Assembly: GCF_900115955.1 (NCBI RefSeq)
Contig: NZ_FOYL01000002.1
Span: forward strand, 1,229,742-1,293,741
DNA length: 64,000 nucleotides
Reading direction: 5' to 3'
Source of the DNA: Lentzea waywayandensis
GTDB taxonomy: Bacteria > Actinomycetota > Actinomycetes > Mycobacteriales > Pseudonocardiaceae
Part shown: in pieces, positions 31,829 to 40,600 of the stretch
Layout: the number at the start of each line of letters is the position of its first letter
How positions within the stretch are numbered: position 1 is the first letter of the stretch
The notes under the pieces: generated by a model
The model's database searches: none
What the model was told of the DNA's origin: nothing
Seen by the model: the letters and a program-made list of their open reading frames with translations, nothing else
Made by a program: the position numbers and the translations under genes

Positions 31829-32116
31829 GTGCTCTTCCACGTGCGGATGGACGTTTCCCTGCCCCACGACATGGACCCCAACGACCGCGCCGAGCTGGTG
31901 CGTGCCGAGAAGGACCGGGCGTTGGAGCTGCAGAAGATGGGCGTGTGGCCGCATCTGTGGCGCGTCGTCGGGCAGTACAGCGACATCAGCGTCTTCGACG
32001 TGCCGTCCAACGACGAGTTGCACGCGTTCCTGTCGTCGCTGCCGCTGTGGGAGTACATGCGGGTCGAGGTGACGCCGCTGGCGACGCATCCCTCCGACCT
32101 GGCGGCTCAACCGTGA
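31829..32116 (+). CDS. Muconolactone delta-isomerase-like protein
   Basis: A 95-residue protein matching the CatC family in length and pattern (LFHVRMDVSLP, EKDRALELQKMGVWPHLWRV, LPLWEYMRVEVTPLATHPSD). CatC isomerises muconolactone in the catechol branch of aromatic degradation, but no other catechol genes are here, so the actual substrate may differ. GTG start directly after AGGAGG. Its stop codon overlaps the leader motif of the next gene. Confidence 0.85.
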   Translation: MLFHVRMDVSLPHDMDPNDRAELVRAEKDRALELQKMGVWPHLWRVVGQYSDISVFDVPSNDELHAFLSSLPLWEYMRVEVTPLATHPSDLAAQP

Positions 32117-32135
32117 TTTACCGCTGACTAACCGG
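32114..32135 (+). promoter_or_regulatory. Shared leader motif of the small secreted proteins, copy 1
   Basis: The 22 bases from the TGA stop (TGATTTACCGCTGACTAACC, then GG) match 41915-41936 at 19 positions. Both copies overlap an upstream stop codon and precede the two paralogous four-cysteine secreted proteins, so the motif is likely a promoter or regulator site. Confidence 0.55.
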
Positions 32136-32154
32136 CCCGCGTCACCGTGGGGGC

Positions 32155-32568
32155 ATGCGCAAAGTGATGTTGCTCCTGCCTGCGGTGGCGCTGACGGCAC
32201 TCGCCTCCGTCGGCACGGCCCAGGCCGAGTCGGCGCCGGGATGCGCCGGCACCGTTCAGATCGGCTCCACCGGGTACGTGAAGAAGAACGGCACGATCAT
32301 CGCCTCGGTGAAGCAGTTCAAGGGCTGCGGCAAGAACTGGGCCTACACCTACGTGTGGGACTCCTACGCCGCGCAGCCCGGTGGCTTCAGTTCCAGCGCC
32401 GCCATGGTCGTGAACGGCGACCGCGACTTCAACAGCAACGTCAACGGGCGCAACAAGCAGGACGTCTGGTCCAAGGGCACCAAGACGCTCACCAAGTGCA
32501 CTCGCGCGTACGGCGAGGTGTGGGGCGACGGCAACGTCTACTGGGGACAGACCGACGAACGCTGCTAG
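32155..32568 (+). CDS. Small secreted four-cysteine protein (copy 1)
   Basis: A 137-residue secreted protein: signal peptide of about 24 residues (MRKVMLLLPAVALTALASVG, cleavage after AQA), then about 113 residues with four cysteines (PGCAG, KGCGK, TKCTRA, and Cys as last residue) and the central block YTYVWDSY. A paralogue with all four cysteines lies at 41976-42392. Two disulfides and export suggest a stable extracellular protein. I do not recognise the family. Confidence 0.75.
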   Translation: MRKVMLLLPAVALTALASVGTAQAESAPGCAGTVQIGSTGYVKKNGTIIASVKQFKGCGKNWAYTYVWDSYAAQPGGFSSSAAMVVNGDRDFNSNVNGRNKQDVWSKGTKTLTKCTRAYGEVWGDGNVYWGQTDERC

Positions 32569-32948
32569 GCCACGTAGTTGCTGATCTCGACGAGGTTCCC
32601 GTCGGGATCGCGCACGTAGACGCTGCGAATCGGGCCCCTCGCGCCGGTGCGGCCGACCGGGCCTTCGAGGATCTCGACGCCGTTGCCGGCCAGGGTCGCG
32701 ATCACGTCGTCGAGCGAATCCTCGGTGATGAAGCACAGATCCGCGCTGCCGGGAACGGCCTTGTCCGCCTTGGGTTCGAACTCGTGGCCCGCCTCGTGCA
32801 GGTTGATCTTGCTCGCGCCGAACTCGAGCGCCTTGCGACCGTCCCCGAACGTCACCTCGCGCATGCCGAGCACGCCCGCGTAGAAGCCGATCGTGGCGTC
32901 CAGGTCGGCGACGGTCAGCACCAGGTGGTCGAGCCGATCGATGCGCAT
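32565..32948 (-). CDS. VOC-family (glyoxalase/bleomycin-resistance-like) protein
   Basis: A 127-residue VOC protein with both beta-alpha-beta-beta-beta halves visible (IDRLDHLVLTVADLDATIGF, GKINLHEAG-like block, then VYVRDPDGNLVEISNY). Metal ligands His7 and Glu near the C-terminus (LVEIS) are in place. It overlaps the convergent secreted-protein gene by 4 nt. Single gene; substrate unknown. Confidence 0.88.
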   Translation of the reverse strand: MRIDRLDHLVLTVADLDATIGFYAGVLGMREVTFGDGRKALEFGASKINLHEAGHEFEPKADKAVPGSADLCFITEDSLDDVIATLAGNGVEILEGPVGRTGARGPIRSVYVRDPDGNLVEISNYVA

Positions 32949-32966
32949 CGCCCCAGTGTGCCGGAC

Positions 32967-33146
32967 ATGGGGCCGCGGTTGTCGGCGCTGGACACGTCAC
33001 CGATCGTGCGGGGGTCGGCGCCGCGCGATGAGCCGGCGGAAGAGCTGGGGTTTCACCGGTACTGGGTACCGGAGCACCACGGCATGCGAGGGGTCGCCGG
33101 CTCCGCACCGACCGTGCTCGTCGCGCACCTGGCGGCCGAACTAGGC
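32967..33146 (+). pseudogene. Luciferase-like monooxygenase fragment
   Basis: Sixty codons from ATG at 32967 read like the start of bacterial luciferase-like (LLM) flavin monooxygenases: RLSALDTSPIVRGSAP, then GFHRYWVPEHHGMRGVAG and APTVLVAHLAAE. Intact relatives have about ten more residues between these blocks and about 270 more after them. The remainder is gone; the sequence passes into a second gene fragment. Confidence 0.75.
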
Positions 33147-33162
33147 GTGCCCTTCGCGTTCG

Positions 33163-33240
33163 GCGGGCGTGGTCGCCGGGCTCTATCCGGCCGTGCGGGC
33201 GTCGCGGCTCACCCCGACGGAGGCGCTCGCCGCGCCGTGA
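33163..33240 (+). pseudogene. C-terminal fragment of a MacB/FtsX-type ABC permease
   Basis: In the next frame, 25 codons before TGA read AGVVAGLYPAVRASRLTPTE ALAAP, the usual end of MacB/FtsX-type permeases (GxxAGxxPAxRAARxxPxEAL). Together with the preceding fragment it fills the 364-bp stretch 32949-33312, which otherwise holds only the ECF42-type promoter. Confidence 0.7.
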
Positions 33241-33259
33241 GAAACACCGCGTGCTCGAA

Positions 33260-33286
33260 TGTCGACTTCCAGGGATCTCGTTCGTC
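33260..33286 (+). promoter_or_regulatory. ECF42-type promoter, first copy
   Basis: TGTCGA (33260-33265), a 17-nt spacer and CGTC (33283-33286) fit the motif reported for ECF42 targets (TGTCGA at -35, CG(A/T)C at -10). It lies upstream of the DGPF/ECF42 operon and is matched by 35666-35692. Confidence 0.75.
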
Positions 33287-33312
33287 CTCGGAACGACGAC
33301 TGGAGGGCACGC

Positions 33313-33684
33313 ATGCACTACATGTTCCTGATCTACAACTGCGAGGACCGCCCGCACCCCGGTGACCCGCGGTTCGAGGAGATCCTCACGCGGGTCAACG
33401 CGTTCGCCGACGAGTGCCGGCGCCGGAACGTGTTCGTGTCCGGTGACCCGCTGAAACCCGTCGCCACCGCGACCACGGTGCGGGTGCGGGACGGCAAGGC
33501 GCTGGTCACCGACGGGCCGTTCGCGGAGACCCACGAGCATCTCGGTGGGTACTACCTGCTCGACTGCCGCGACCTGGACGAGGCGCTGGAGCTGGCGGAG
33601 ATGATCCCGCAGGCGCACTTCGGCGCGACGATCGAGGTGCGCCCCGTCGACCACATCCCCGGCCTGAACCACGGGGTGGCATGA
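33313..33684 (+). CDS. YCII-related DGPF-domain protein
   Basis: A 123-residue protein with the YCII fold and the DGPF motif (VTDGPFAETHEHLGGYYLL) near residues 69-87. Such proteins are the regular genomic partners of ECF42 sigma factors. The ATG at 33313 follows TGGAGGG. The stop overlaps the sigma-factor start (ATGA). Enzymatic role unknown. Confidence 0.9.
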   Translation: MHYMFLIYNCEDRPHPGDPRFEEILTRVNAFADECRRRNVFVSGDPLKPVATATTVRVRDGKALVTDGPFAETHEHLGGYYLLDCRDLDEALELAEMIPQAHFGATIEVRPVDHIPGLNHGVA

Positions 33685-34874
33685 GCGACCTCGCGTCGGC
33701 CGCGGTCGAACGGGTGTACCGCGAGCATCGGACCCGGATGCTCGCGGCTCTGGTGCGGGCGCTGGGCGACTTCGAGCTGGCCGAGGACGCGCTGCAGGAG
33801 GCGTGCTCGCAGGCGTTGCGGAAATGGCCACGTTCACAGGTGCCCGACGATCCGTTCGCCTGGCTGCTCACCGTCGCCCGCAACCACGCCCTGGACCGGC
33901 TCCGGCACGCCAAGATGGCCCGCACCAAGCTGCCGTCCGTGCCCGAGCCGGTCGCGATGACCGAGAAGCAGCTCGTCGACCTCGGCGACGAACGCCTGAG
34001 CCTGATCTTCACCTGCTGCCACCCCGCACTCGCCGAGGACGCGCGGTTAGCGCTCACACTCCAGGCGGTGGCGGGCTTCACGGCGGCGCAGATCGCGCGG
34101 ACGTTCCTCGTCGCCGAACCCGCGCTGGCCCAGCGCCTGGTCAGGGCCAAGCGCAAGATCCGCGACGCCGGCATCACGTTCGAGGTGCCCGCCGACCACC
34201 TGCTGCCCGAACGGCTCCAGGGCGTGCTCGGAGTGCTCTACCTGATCTTCACGCGCGGCTACACGACGGCGGACGCCTCGCTGCGGTTCGAAGCGTTGCG
34301 GCTGGGCAAGCTCGTCGCCACGCTGATGCCCGATGAGCCGGAAGCGCACGGCCTGGTGGCGTTGATGCTGCTGCACAACTCGCGCAGCGCGGCCCGGCTC
34401 TCGTCCGACGGTGAGGTCGTGCTGTTCGAGGACCAGGACCGTTCGCTCTGGAACGTCGAGGAGATCTCGGAGGGCATGGCGCTGCTCGACCGCGCGCTGC
34501 GGTTCGGCTCACCCGGCCCGTACGTGCTGCACGCCGTGATCGCCGCCCTGCACGTGCAGGATCCGGTCGACTGGGCCCGCGTGGCCGCACTGTACGCCGA
34601 GCTCCTCGCGGTGGCACCGACTCCGGTGATCGAGCTCAACCACGCGGTCGCCGTCGCGATGGCCGACGGACCCGCGGCAGGGCTCTCGTTGATCGACGGG
34701 ATCACCGGGCTGGACTCCTACCACCTGCTGCACTCCGCCCGCGCCGACCTGCTGCGCCGCCTGGATCGGCGGTCCGAAGCCGTTGCCGCGTACCGGCTCG
34801 CCCACGAACTGGCGGTCACCCCGGCCGATCGCCGGTTCCTCGCCGCCCGCCTGCGTTCCCTGGAGGTCTCCTGA
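33681..34874 (+). CDS. ECF42 sigma factor with C-terminal TPR-like domain
   Basis: A 397-residue sigma factor. Region 2 (VERVYREHRTRMLAALVRAL, FELAEDALQEA) and region 4 (VAGFTAAQIARTFLVAEPAL) are followed by a 200-residue helical extension with repeats (LLHSARADLLRRLDRRSEAV), typical of ECF42 and needed for activity in described members. Preceded by a DGPF gene (4-nt overlap) and followed with 1-nt overlap by an AhpD-like gene. Autoregulation is likely because a matching promoter precedes the operon. Confidence 0.92.
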   Translation: MSDLASAAVERVYREHRTRMLAALVRALGDFELAEDALQEACSQALRKWPRSQVPDDPFAWLLTVARNHALDRLRHAKMARTKLPSVPEPVAMTEKQLVDLGDERLSLIFTCCHPALAEDARLALTLQAVAGFTAAQIARTFLVAEPALAQRLVRAKRKIRDAGITFEVPADHLLPERLQGVLGVLYLIFTRGYTTADASLRFEALRLGKLVATLMPDEPEAHGLVALMLLHNSRSAARLSSDGEVVLFEDQDRSLWNVEEISEGMALLDRALRFGSPGPYVLHAVIAALHVQDPVDWARVAALYAELLAVAPTPVIELNHAVAVAMADGPAAGLSLIDGITGLDSYHLLHSARADLLRRLDRRSEAVAAYRLAHELAVTPADRRFLAARLRSLEVS

Positions 34875-35665
34875 TGCGGCTGCACGTGCTCGACCACGGC
34901 CACCGGCTGCCGGCTCGGATGTTCTTCGGTCTCACCGGCCTGGTGTCGCGCGTCCCGATGTCGGACGTGCCGAAGACCCTGTTGTACCGCCCGGACTTCT
35001 TCGGCGCGGTGTTCCTCGACCTGAGCGCCGAGGCGATGCGCGGGCCGTCGTTCTGGACGGCGGGCGAACGCGAGTACCTGGCGCAACGCACCGCCGAGCG
35101 GCTGCACTGCCCGTACTGCGCCGTCACGCACACCGAACTGGTCAAGATCGCCGGTGATCCCTCACCGTTGCGCCCGGAACTCGTTGCGGCGCTGGCGTTC
35201 CTGGAAGATCGGACGCTGTCGGACGACGTGCCTGCCGACGCGTTGGTGGACGCGTTGAACGTCAGCCTGATCTGGCAGGTGGTGAACAGGCTCGCGAACG
35301 CGTTCGGGTTCGCGCTGCTGCCCGGCCAGCTGGAGTCGGGCACGCGGTCGCTGCACCGGTTCGGCTACCGGTTCCCGCGCTTCCTCACCGGCCCCGGTTC
35401 CGGCTCCCCCGACGAACTCCGCCGCGCCGTGCTGGAGGCACCTGCCCGCACGACACCTGAGCTGCGGCAGGCGGCAGCGGCCGGTGACGCCTGGGGTTCT
35501 TACGCGGCAACGGTTCGCACGGCCTCCCACCGCCTCACCGACGAGGACGTCGACCGTCTCAAGCAGGACCACACCGAGGACGAGATCTTCGAGGTCACCG
35601 TCGCCGCCGCCGCCGGCGCCGCGCTCGACCACCACGAAAAAGGCCTCGAAGTTCTTCGCGGCTGA
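34874..35665 (+). CDS. Carboxymuconolactone-decarboxylase/AhpD-like protein
   Basis: A 263-residue helical protein with the AhpD-type redox site LHCPYCAVTHTEL (CxxC followed by His) at about residues 77-89 and a second half resembling a repeat of the domain without cysteines. AhpD-like proteins reduce peroxidase partners or scavenge peroxides. It overlaps the sigma-factor stop by one base, so it is translationally coupled and in the same regulon. Confidence 0.8.
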   Translation: MRLHVLDHGHRLPARMFFGLTGLVSRVPMSDVPKTLLYRPDFFGAVFLDLSAEAMRGPSFWTAGEREYLAQRTAERLHCPYCAVTHTELVKIAGDPSPLRPELVAALAFLEDRTLSDDVPADALVDALNVSLIWQVVNRLANAFGFALLPGQLESGTRSLHRFGYRFPRFLTGPGSGSPDELRRAVLEAPARTTPELRQAAAAGDAWGSYAATVRTASHRLTDEDVDRLKQDHTEDEIFEVTVAAAAGAALDHHEKGLEVLRG

Positions 35666-35692
35666 TGTCGAGTTCCGGCCCGTTCGCTCGTC
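35666..35692 (+). promoter_or_regulatory. ECF42-type promoter, second copy
   Basis: TGTCGA (35666-35671), a 17-nt spacer and CGTC (35689-35692), the same boxes and spacing as at 33260, begins right after the AhpD-like stop and 40 nt before the VOC start. The bases next to the boxes are also shared (TTCC after the -35, C after the -10). Confidence 0.75.
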
Positions 35693-35731
35693 CTTCGCTC
35701 GTCAGTCCCGACAACCGAAGGAGCGATCGAC

Positions 35732-36067
35732 ATGTCCGGACAGGTCAACTGGTTCGAGCTGCCCGCCGAGGACACCGCGCGGGCACGGGCGTTCTACGCG
35801 GGCGTGTTCGGCTGGGAAACCAGCCCGATGGGCGAGGACTACCACTTCGTCACGAACGGCGCGGCCGGCGCCATCGCGGTCAAGGACGCCCAGCTCACCC
35901 AGCCGCGGATCTACTTCCACACCACGGACATCGACGCGTCCGTGCGCAAGGTCGCCGAGCTCGGCGGCAAGAGCGACGACGTGCAGACCGTGCCGGACGT
36001 CGGCCGCATCGCCCACTGCTCGGACGACCAGGGCACCCCGTTCAGCCTGTACGAGCCACAGGCCTGA
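35732..36067 (+). CDS. VOC-family protein
   Basis: A 111-residue VOC protein (NWFELPAEDTARARAFYAGV, YFHTTDIDASVRKVAEL, DDQGTPFSLYEP). The ATG follows GAAGGAG. Its own ECF42-type promoter puts it in the regulon of the neighbouring sigma factor together with the DGPF and AhpD-like proteins, consistent with a detoxification or oxidative-stress role (inference). Confidence 0.88.
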   Translation: MSGQVNWFELPAEDTARARAFYAGVFGWETSPMGEDYHFVTNGAAGAIAVKDAQLTQPRIYFHTTDIDASVRKVAELGGKSDDVQTVPDVGRIAHCSDDQGTPFSLYEPQA

Positions 36068-36139
36068 CCCGAACGGCAGGGCGTGCCGGGTTCGTCCGTC
36101 CTCTTCGGACTCGGCCGCCGCCGGGTTAACATCGTCCTC

Positions 36140-36553
36140 ATGCCAGACGTCGGCGTCCTTTCCGCGCACCTGCTCTCGGGCTTCCACAAGGAACTCTTCA
36201 CCCGCCTCGCCGAGGCGGGTCACGAGCACCTGCGCCCCCGCCACGGCGCCGTCATGGCCTACATCGCCGAAACCGGCACGCGCGCGAGCGAGCTGTCCGA
36301 ACGCTCCGGCCAGCACAAGCAGGTCATCGGCACGCTCATCGACGAGCTGGAACGCCTCGGCTACGTCACCCGCCAGCCCGACCCCGCGGACCGCCGGGCC
36401 AAACTGGTCGTGCCCACCGACCGGGGCCGCGACCAGATCATCCAGGCCAAGAAGATCATCGCCGACATCGAGGACCACCTCGCCGACCTGGTCGGCCACG
36501 ACCGGTTCGCCGAGTTCAAGGCCGTCTTCACCGAGATCACGCGCGGCTACTAG
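36140..36553 (+). CDS. MarR-family regulator
   Basis: A 137-residue winged-helix regulator: RASELSERSGQHKQVIGTLI (helix-turn-helix), then the wing LVTRQPDPADRRAKLVVPTD-like stretch with DPADRRAKLV and a C-terminal dimerisation helix. ATG at 36140. It ends 4 nt into the convergent NmrA-like gene, which it might control, although the palindrome before that gene is on the far side. Confidence 0.9.
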   Translation: MPDVGVLSAHLLSGFHKELFTRLAEAGHEHLRPRHGAVMAYIAETGTRASELSERSGQHKQVIGTLIDELERLGYVTRQPDPADRRAKLVVPTDRGRDQIIQAKKIIADIEDHLADLVGHDRFAEFKAVFTEITRGY

Positions 36554-37488
36554 CCGATCACGATCTCCTCGCGGTGCACGCTCAGGAACTCCTTGAGCGT
36601 CAACCACCCCGGCACGAGCTCGCGCGTCTGCCCGATGTCACGCCGCGGCAGGATGTGCGTGTCGAACTCCGTGTAGTACTGGAACATGTTCCCGATCTCC
36701 ACCGCCTCACGAAAACCAAGCGCCCGGAAGTCGTTGTGGGACAACGGCTCGTACGCAACGGCTTCGCCCAGCACCGCACTGAACGCCTCCGAGACCTCCT
36801 GGCCGGTGAGGTGCTCGACGCCCAGCCCGATCGTCTGCCCGATCGTCGTCTCCGGGTGCTTGAGCACGCCCACAACCGCCTTGCCGATGTCCTCGGCGGC
36901 GATCCCGGAGATCCGGCTCTCCCCCATCGGCAACGACAACGTGAGCGAACCGTCCTCCGCCCGACGCGGCGCCATGCCACTCAGCAAGTTGTTCCAGTAG
37001 AACGACAACCGCACGTACGTGGTCGGCAACCCGGCCTTCTCGAACAACGCGTCCGCCTCGCCACCCTTCACGTCGAAGTGCGGCACCTTGTACTTCTCGT
37101 CGAGCGTCGGCATCCGGTCGTCGTCGAGCGAGATCACCTCACGCGTGTCCTCCAGCGTCGACCACACGACGTGCTTGAGCCCATCCGCCGCGGCAACGAG
37201 GTTCTGCACCTCCTCCAGCTCCTTGGCCGCTGACATGTGTGTGAAGAACGGCGTGACCAGGTACGCGCCGTACGCCCCGGCAAACCCGTTCCGCAGGCTC
37301 TCCACGTCGTACAGATCGGCCGCGACGACCTCGGCCCCCAGGTCGGCGAGCTTCTTGGCCGGCGCCGACTCGGGGTTGCGGGCCAGCGCGCGCACCGCGA
37401 ACTCCCCGTCGGCCAGCAGCGCCCTCGCCACCGCGCCGCCCTGCTCGCCGGTAGCGCCCACCACAGCAATGATCTTCTTCTCGCTCAT
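36550..37488 (-). CDS. NmrA-family NAD(P)-binding protein
   Basis: A 312-residue protein of the NmrA/HSCARG type: KKIIAVVGATGEQGGAVARA (dinucleotide loop), LYDVESLRNGFAGAYGAYLV, and the family middle part STLEDTREVI. Members sense the NADP(H) ratio or act as reductases. A near-consensus promoter with an embedded palindrome lies immediately upstream, and the -10 box is only 6 nt from the ATG, so the mRNA may be leaderless; GGAGG is just 1 nt from the ATG. Confidence 0.9.
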   Translation of the reverse strand: MSEKKIIAVVGATGEQGGAVARALLADGEFAVRALARNPESAPAKKLADLGAEVVAADLYDVESLRNGFAGAYGAYLVTPFFTHMSAAKELEEVQNLVAAADGLKHVVWSTLEDTREVISLDDDRMPTLDEKYKVPHFDVKGGEADALFEKAGLPTTYVRLSFYWNNLLSGMAPRRAEDGSLTLSLPMGESRISGIAAEDIGKAVVGVLKHPETTIGQTIGLGVEHLTGQEVSEAFSAVLGEAVAYEPLSHNDFRALGFREAVEIGNMFQYYTEFDTHILPRRDIGQTRELVPGWLTLKEFLSVHREEIVIG

Positions 37489-37494
37489 GCCTCC

Positions 37495-37522
37495 ACTATA
37501 GTCACCTTGTAGTGACTATCAA
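37495..37522 (-). promoter_or_regulatory. Promoter with embedded operator of the NmrA-like gene
   Basis: On the minus strand TTGATA (37517-37522), 16 nt, TATAGT (37495-37500): close to the sigma-70 consensus. Inside and across it lies the perfect inverted repeat ATAGTCAC-N6-GTGACTAT (37498-37519). A repressor bound here would cover both boxes; HxlR- or MarR-type regulators are the nearest candidates. Confidence 0.75.
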
Positions 37523-37604
37523 GCTGAATGACCATTTCGTTTGGGTGTAACCCGTGCCACACGCCGGGCGATAGGGCTTCCAGTCGCCCAGCGGAGGTAT
37601 GCGG

Positions 37605-40600
37605 ATGTCGCGCCCGGCCCTGTTCTCGTACGAAGGCGCCCTGCGCGTCCTGGGCAAGTACGACCGGCCTTGGCTCGACGCCGCCGACACGTTCCTCGGC
37701 GTCGGCATCCTGGTCGGCGGCGCGATTGAACCGGACGTCTTCAGCCTCGTCGACCCGAAGAACGAGGCGACGGCCTGCCTGCGCAAGATCTTCGACGGCG
37801 TGACCGACAAGCTCACCGGGCTCGCCGGCAGGTCACGCCACGACCTGATCGCAGCGGCCCACACCATCATCGCTGTCACGTCCGTCTTCGACGCCTACCG
37901 CGACGAGCTCGGCGAGGACTTCGACAAGTTCAAGATCACCGATCGCGAGAAGTTCCGCATCTTCGGCACCGAGCCCCCGGACAGGAAGAAGGAATCCGCC
38001 TCCCTGCCGGTCCTGGCGTCGATGCCGGTGGCGATTCCCAGTGCGACCCGCGGCTTCTACGAGAACCTCAACGGAGACCTCGGCACGTTCTTCGACCAGG
38101 CCGTCCAGGAGGTGCACGCCTTCATCAACGAACTGGCGGACGTCCCCAAGCGCGTGGGCGAACCCGACTTCGCCACGGCGGTGTACGCCAGGGTGCGCCA
38201 GACCTACGCCGACCACTACGTCGAACTCGGCGCGACGATCCCCGAGTTCCAGATGTGGGCGATGCTGGGCGAGCACGCCGCCACCCGCGCCGAGTTCAAC
38301 CAGAAGCTCCTGGAGACCAGGACCGAGTCCCTGGAGTTGTTCTCCCGCTGGCTGTCCCAGGTCACTCCCGTTCAGACCTCCCCTCGCCCCGAACTCCGCG
38401 AACTGCTCAGCAAGCAGGCCAAGCGCATCCTGAGCCAGCCATTGCTGAGAGGCGACAGCGACACGTCCACCGTCGACGCGGCATTTCCGACGGTGGAGGA
38501 CGGGTTCGTAGCTCCCAGCTATCGGTTCACGGTGTACCGCGAGGGCATCACCTTCCCGTCCTCGGAGAATTGGTGGTCGAAGAACACCAAGCCACGTGAC
38601 GGACTGGACGCCTTCCTCGCGGCGCACCTGGCTGATGAGGAGAGCACGAAACGACCGTTGCTGGTGCTGGGAAATCCCGGCGCCGGCAAGTCTCTGCTGA
38701 TGGAGGTCCTGGCGGCCCGGCTGCCGGCGGACAAGTTCGCCGTGGTGCGAGTGCAACTCCGTGCGGTGCGCGCGCAGGATCGGGTTCACGAGCAGATCGC
38801 GACGGCGCTGCACGAGACGCTGCAGAAGCGGGTCGACTGGGGAGAGGTCGCCGCCGAGTGCGGCCCCGACGTCACGCCGGTGATCCTTCTGGACGGCCTG
38901 GACGAGCTGATCCAGGTCAGCGGTGCGCACCAGTCGACCTATCTCCGGTTGGTCCAGGAGTTCCAGGAGAGGTGCGGGCAGCCGACAGCCGTGGTGGTGA
39001 CCTCACGGGTGCTCGTCGCCGACCGGGCCAGCATCCCGGACGACGTGCCTGTCGTGAAGCTGGAAGAGTTCGACGGCAACCGCATCGACCGCTGGCTGGA
39101 CGAGTGGAACAAGGCGAACAACGGCACAGCCGGCTTCCAGCAGCTCCGCCGGGACTCGCTCGGTCAACACCTCGAACTGGCCCGGCAGCCACTCCTCCTG
39201 CTGATGCTGGCGATCTACGCGGCGGATCCCGAGACCCCGCCGCTCGACAACGAGGACTTCTCGAACGCCGAGCTGTACCGGCGCCTCATCGATCGGTTCG
39301 TCCTGCGCCAAGCCAACAAGAGCGCCTCCCCCCTCCCGAAGCACACCGTCCAGAAGCTGGCGGCGAAGAGCTGGTTGTGGCTGGGGGTCGCCGCCTTCGC
39401 GATGTTCAACCGCGGGCGCCAGTACGTCACCTCGACCGAGCTGAACCAGGACCTCGCGGCCTTCGTGCCGAACGAGTCCACGCAGCACACCTCGTTCGAC
39501 ACTCCGGTCGACGGCGCCGATCGCACGGTGGAGAACTTCTTCTTCATCCACTCACCGAAGTTCCAGGGCGAGTCGGCCGACCGGCGCAGCTACGAGTTCC
39601 TGCACGCCACGTTCGGTGAGTTCCTGATCGCCGACCTGACGATGAAGTACCTCACCAAACTGGTGCAGGTGCGGGAGCTGGCTGCCTCCACCTATCCGCC
39701 CATGGCACCGCCCGACGTTCCTCAGCTCTACCAGTTGCTGTCCTACCAGGTGTTCGCCACGCGCAAGCCGATCATCGAGTTCTGTCAGAGCCTGTTCAAC
39801 GCGCTCCCCGAGAAACAGCAGAACGACCTGCTGGGCGTGCTCAGCGACCTGATCCGGTCCTTTCACGACCGCGCTCTGATCGATCCCCAGCCGCCCTACC
39901 GGCCGATGCCCGCCACGGTCGTCTCCCGCCTCGCCACCTACTCCGCCAACCTCACCTGCCTGCGTTCCCTTTTGGACAAGGTCGAGTCGTTTCCGCTCAC
40001 GGAACTGTTCAAGCTCGATGAGAATCCCCTGATGCCATGGCGATCCACGGTGCACCTCTGGAAGGCCGGAGTGAAGCCGGACGGCTGGGACGCCATCCTC
40101 AGCACGATCACGATCACCCAAAACGGAGTGTGGCACATCTCGAAGGTCGGCTACCTGAGAGACATGTCCGATCTCATGGAGGCACGACTCCTCGGCGACC
40201 CCGTGCTGCAAGGAAAACTCTGCACGGGTAGCCGTTTCGTCGACGACGACGTGACTTCGGACCACAAGGAACAGGCGCTTTTGGAAAACTTGGCCGACTG
40301 GCTTGTCACCATTTCGGCACCTGACAGCACCGGCCGACTCATCCCGTTTGAGGTCGCCACACTCACCAGGTTGCTGACTGACCTGGAACGAGGGGTACGA
40401 CTGAACGTCAGGGGTCGATCCGTCCTGATCAACGCCTTGTCAAGAGAAGCGGCAAGACTTCCCCGAAATCTCGTGGAGCGAGGGCTGAAGTACTTTTTGC
40501 CACAAACGTCAGACGACATTCGGCTGTCTCAAGCCGATGGACTGGGGATCATCTCGATGGTGTGCGCACACCCGGACATGATTCGTGACGGCGTCGTTCC

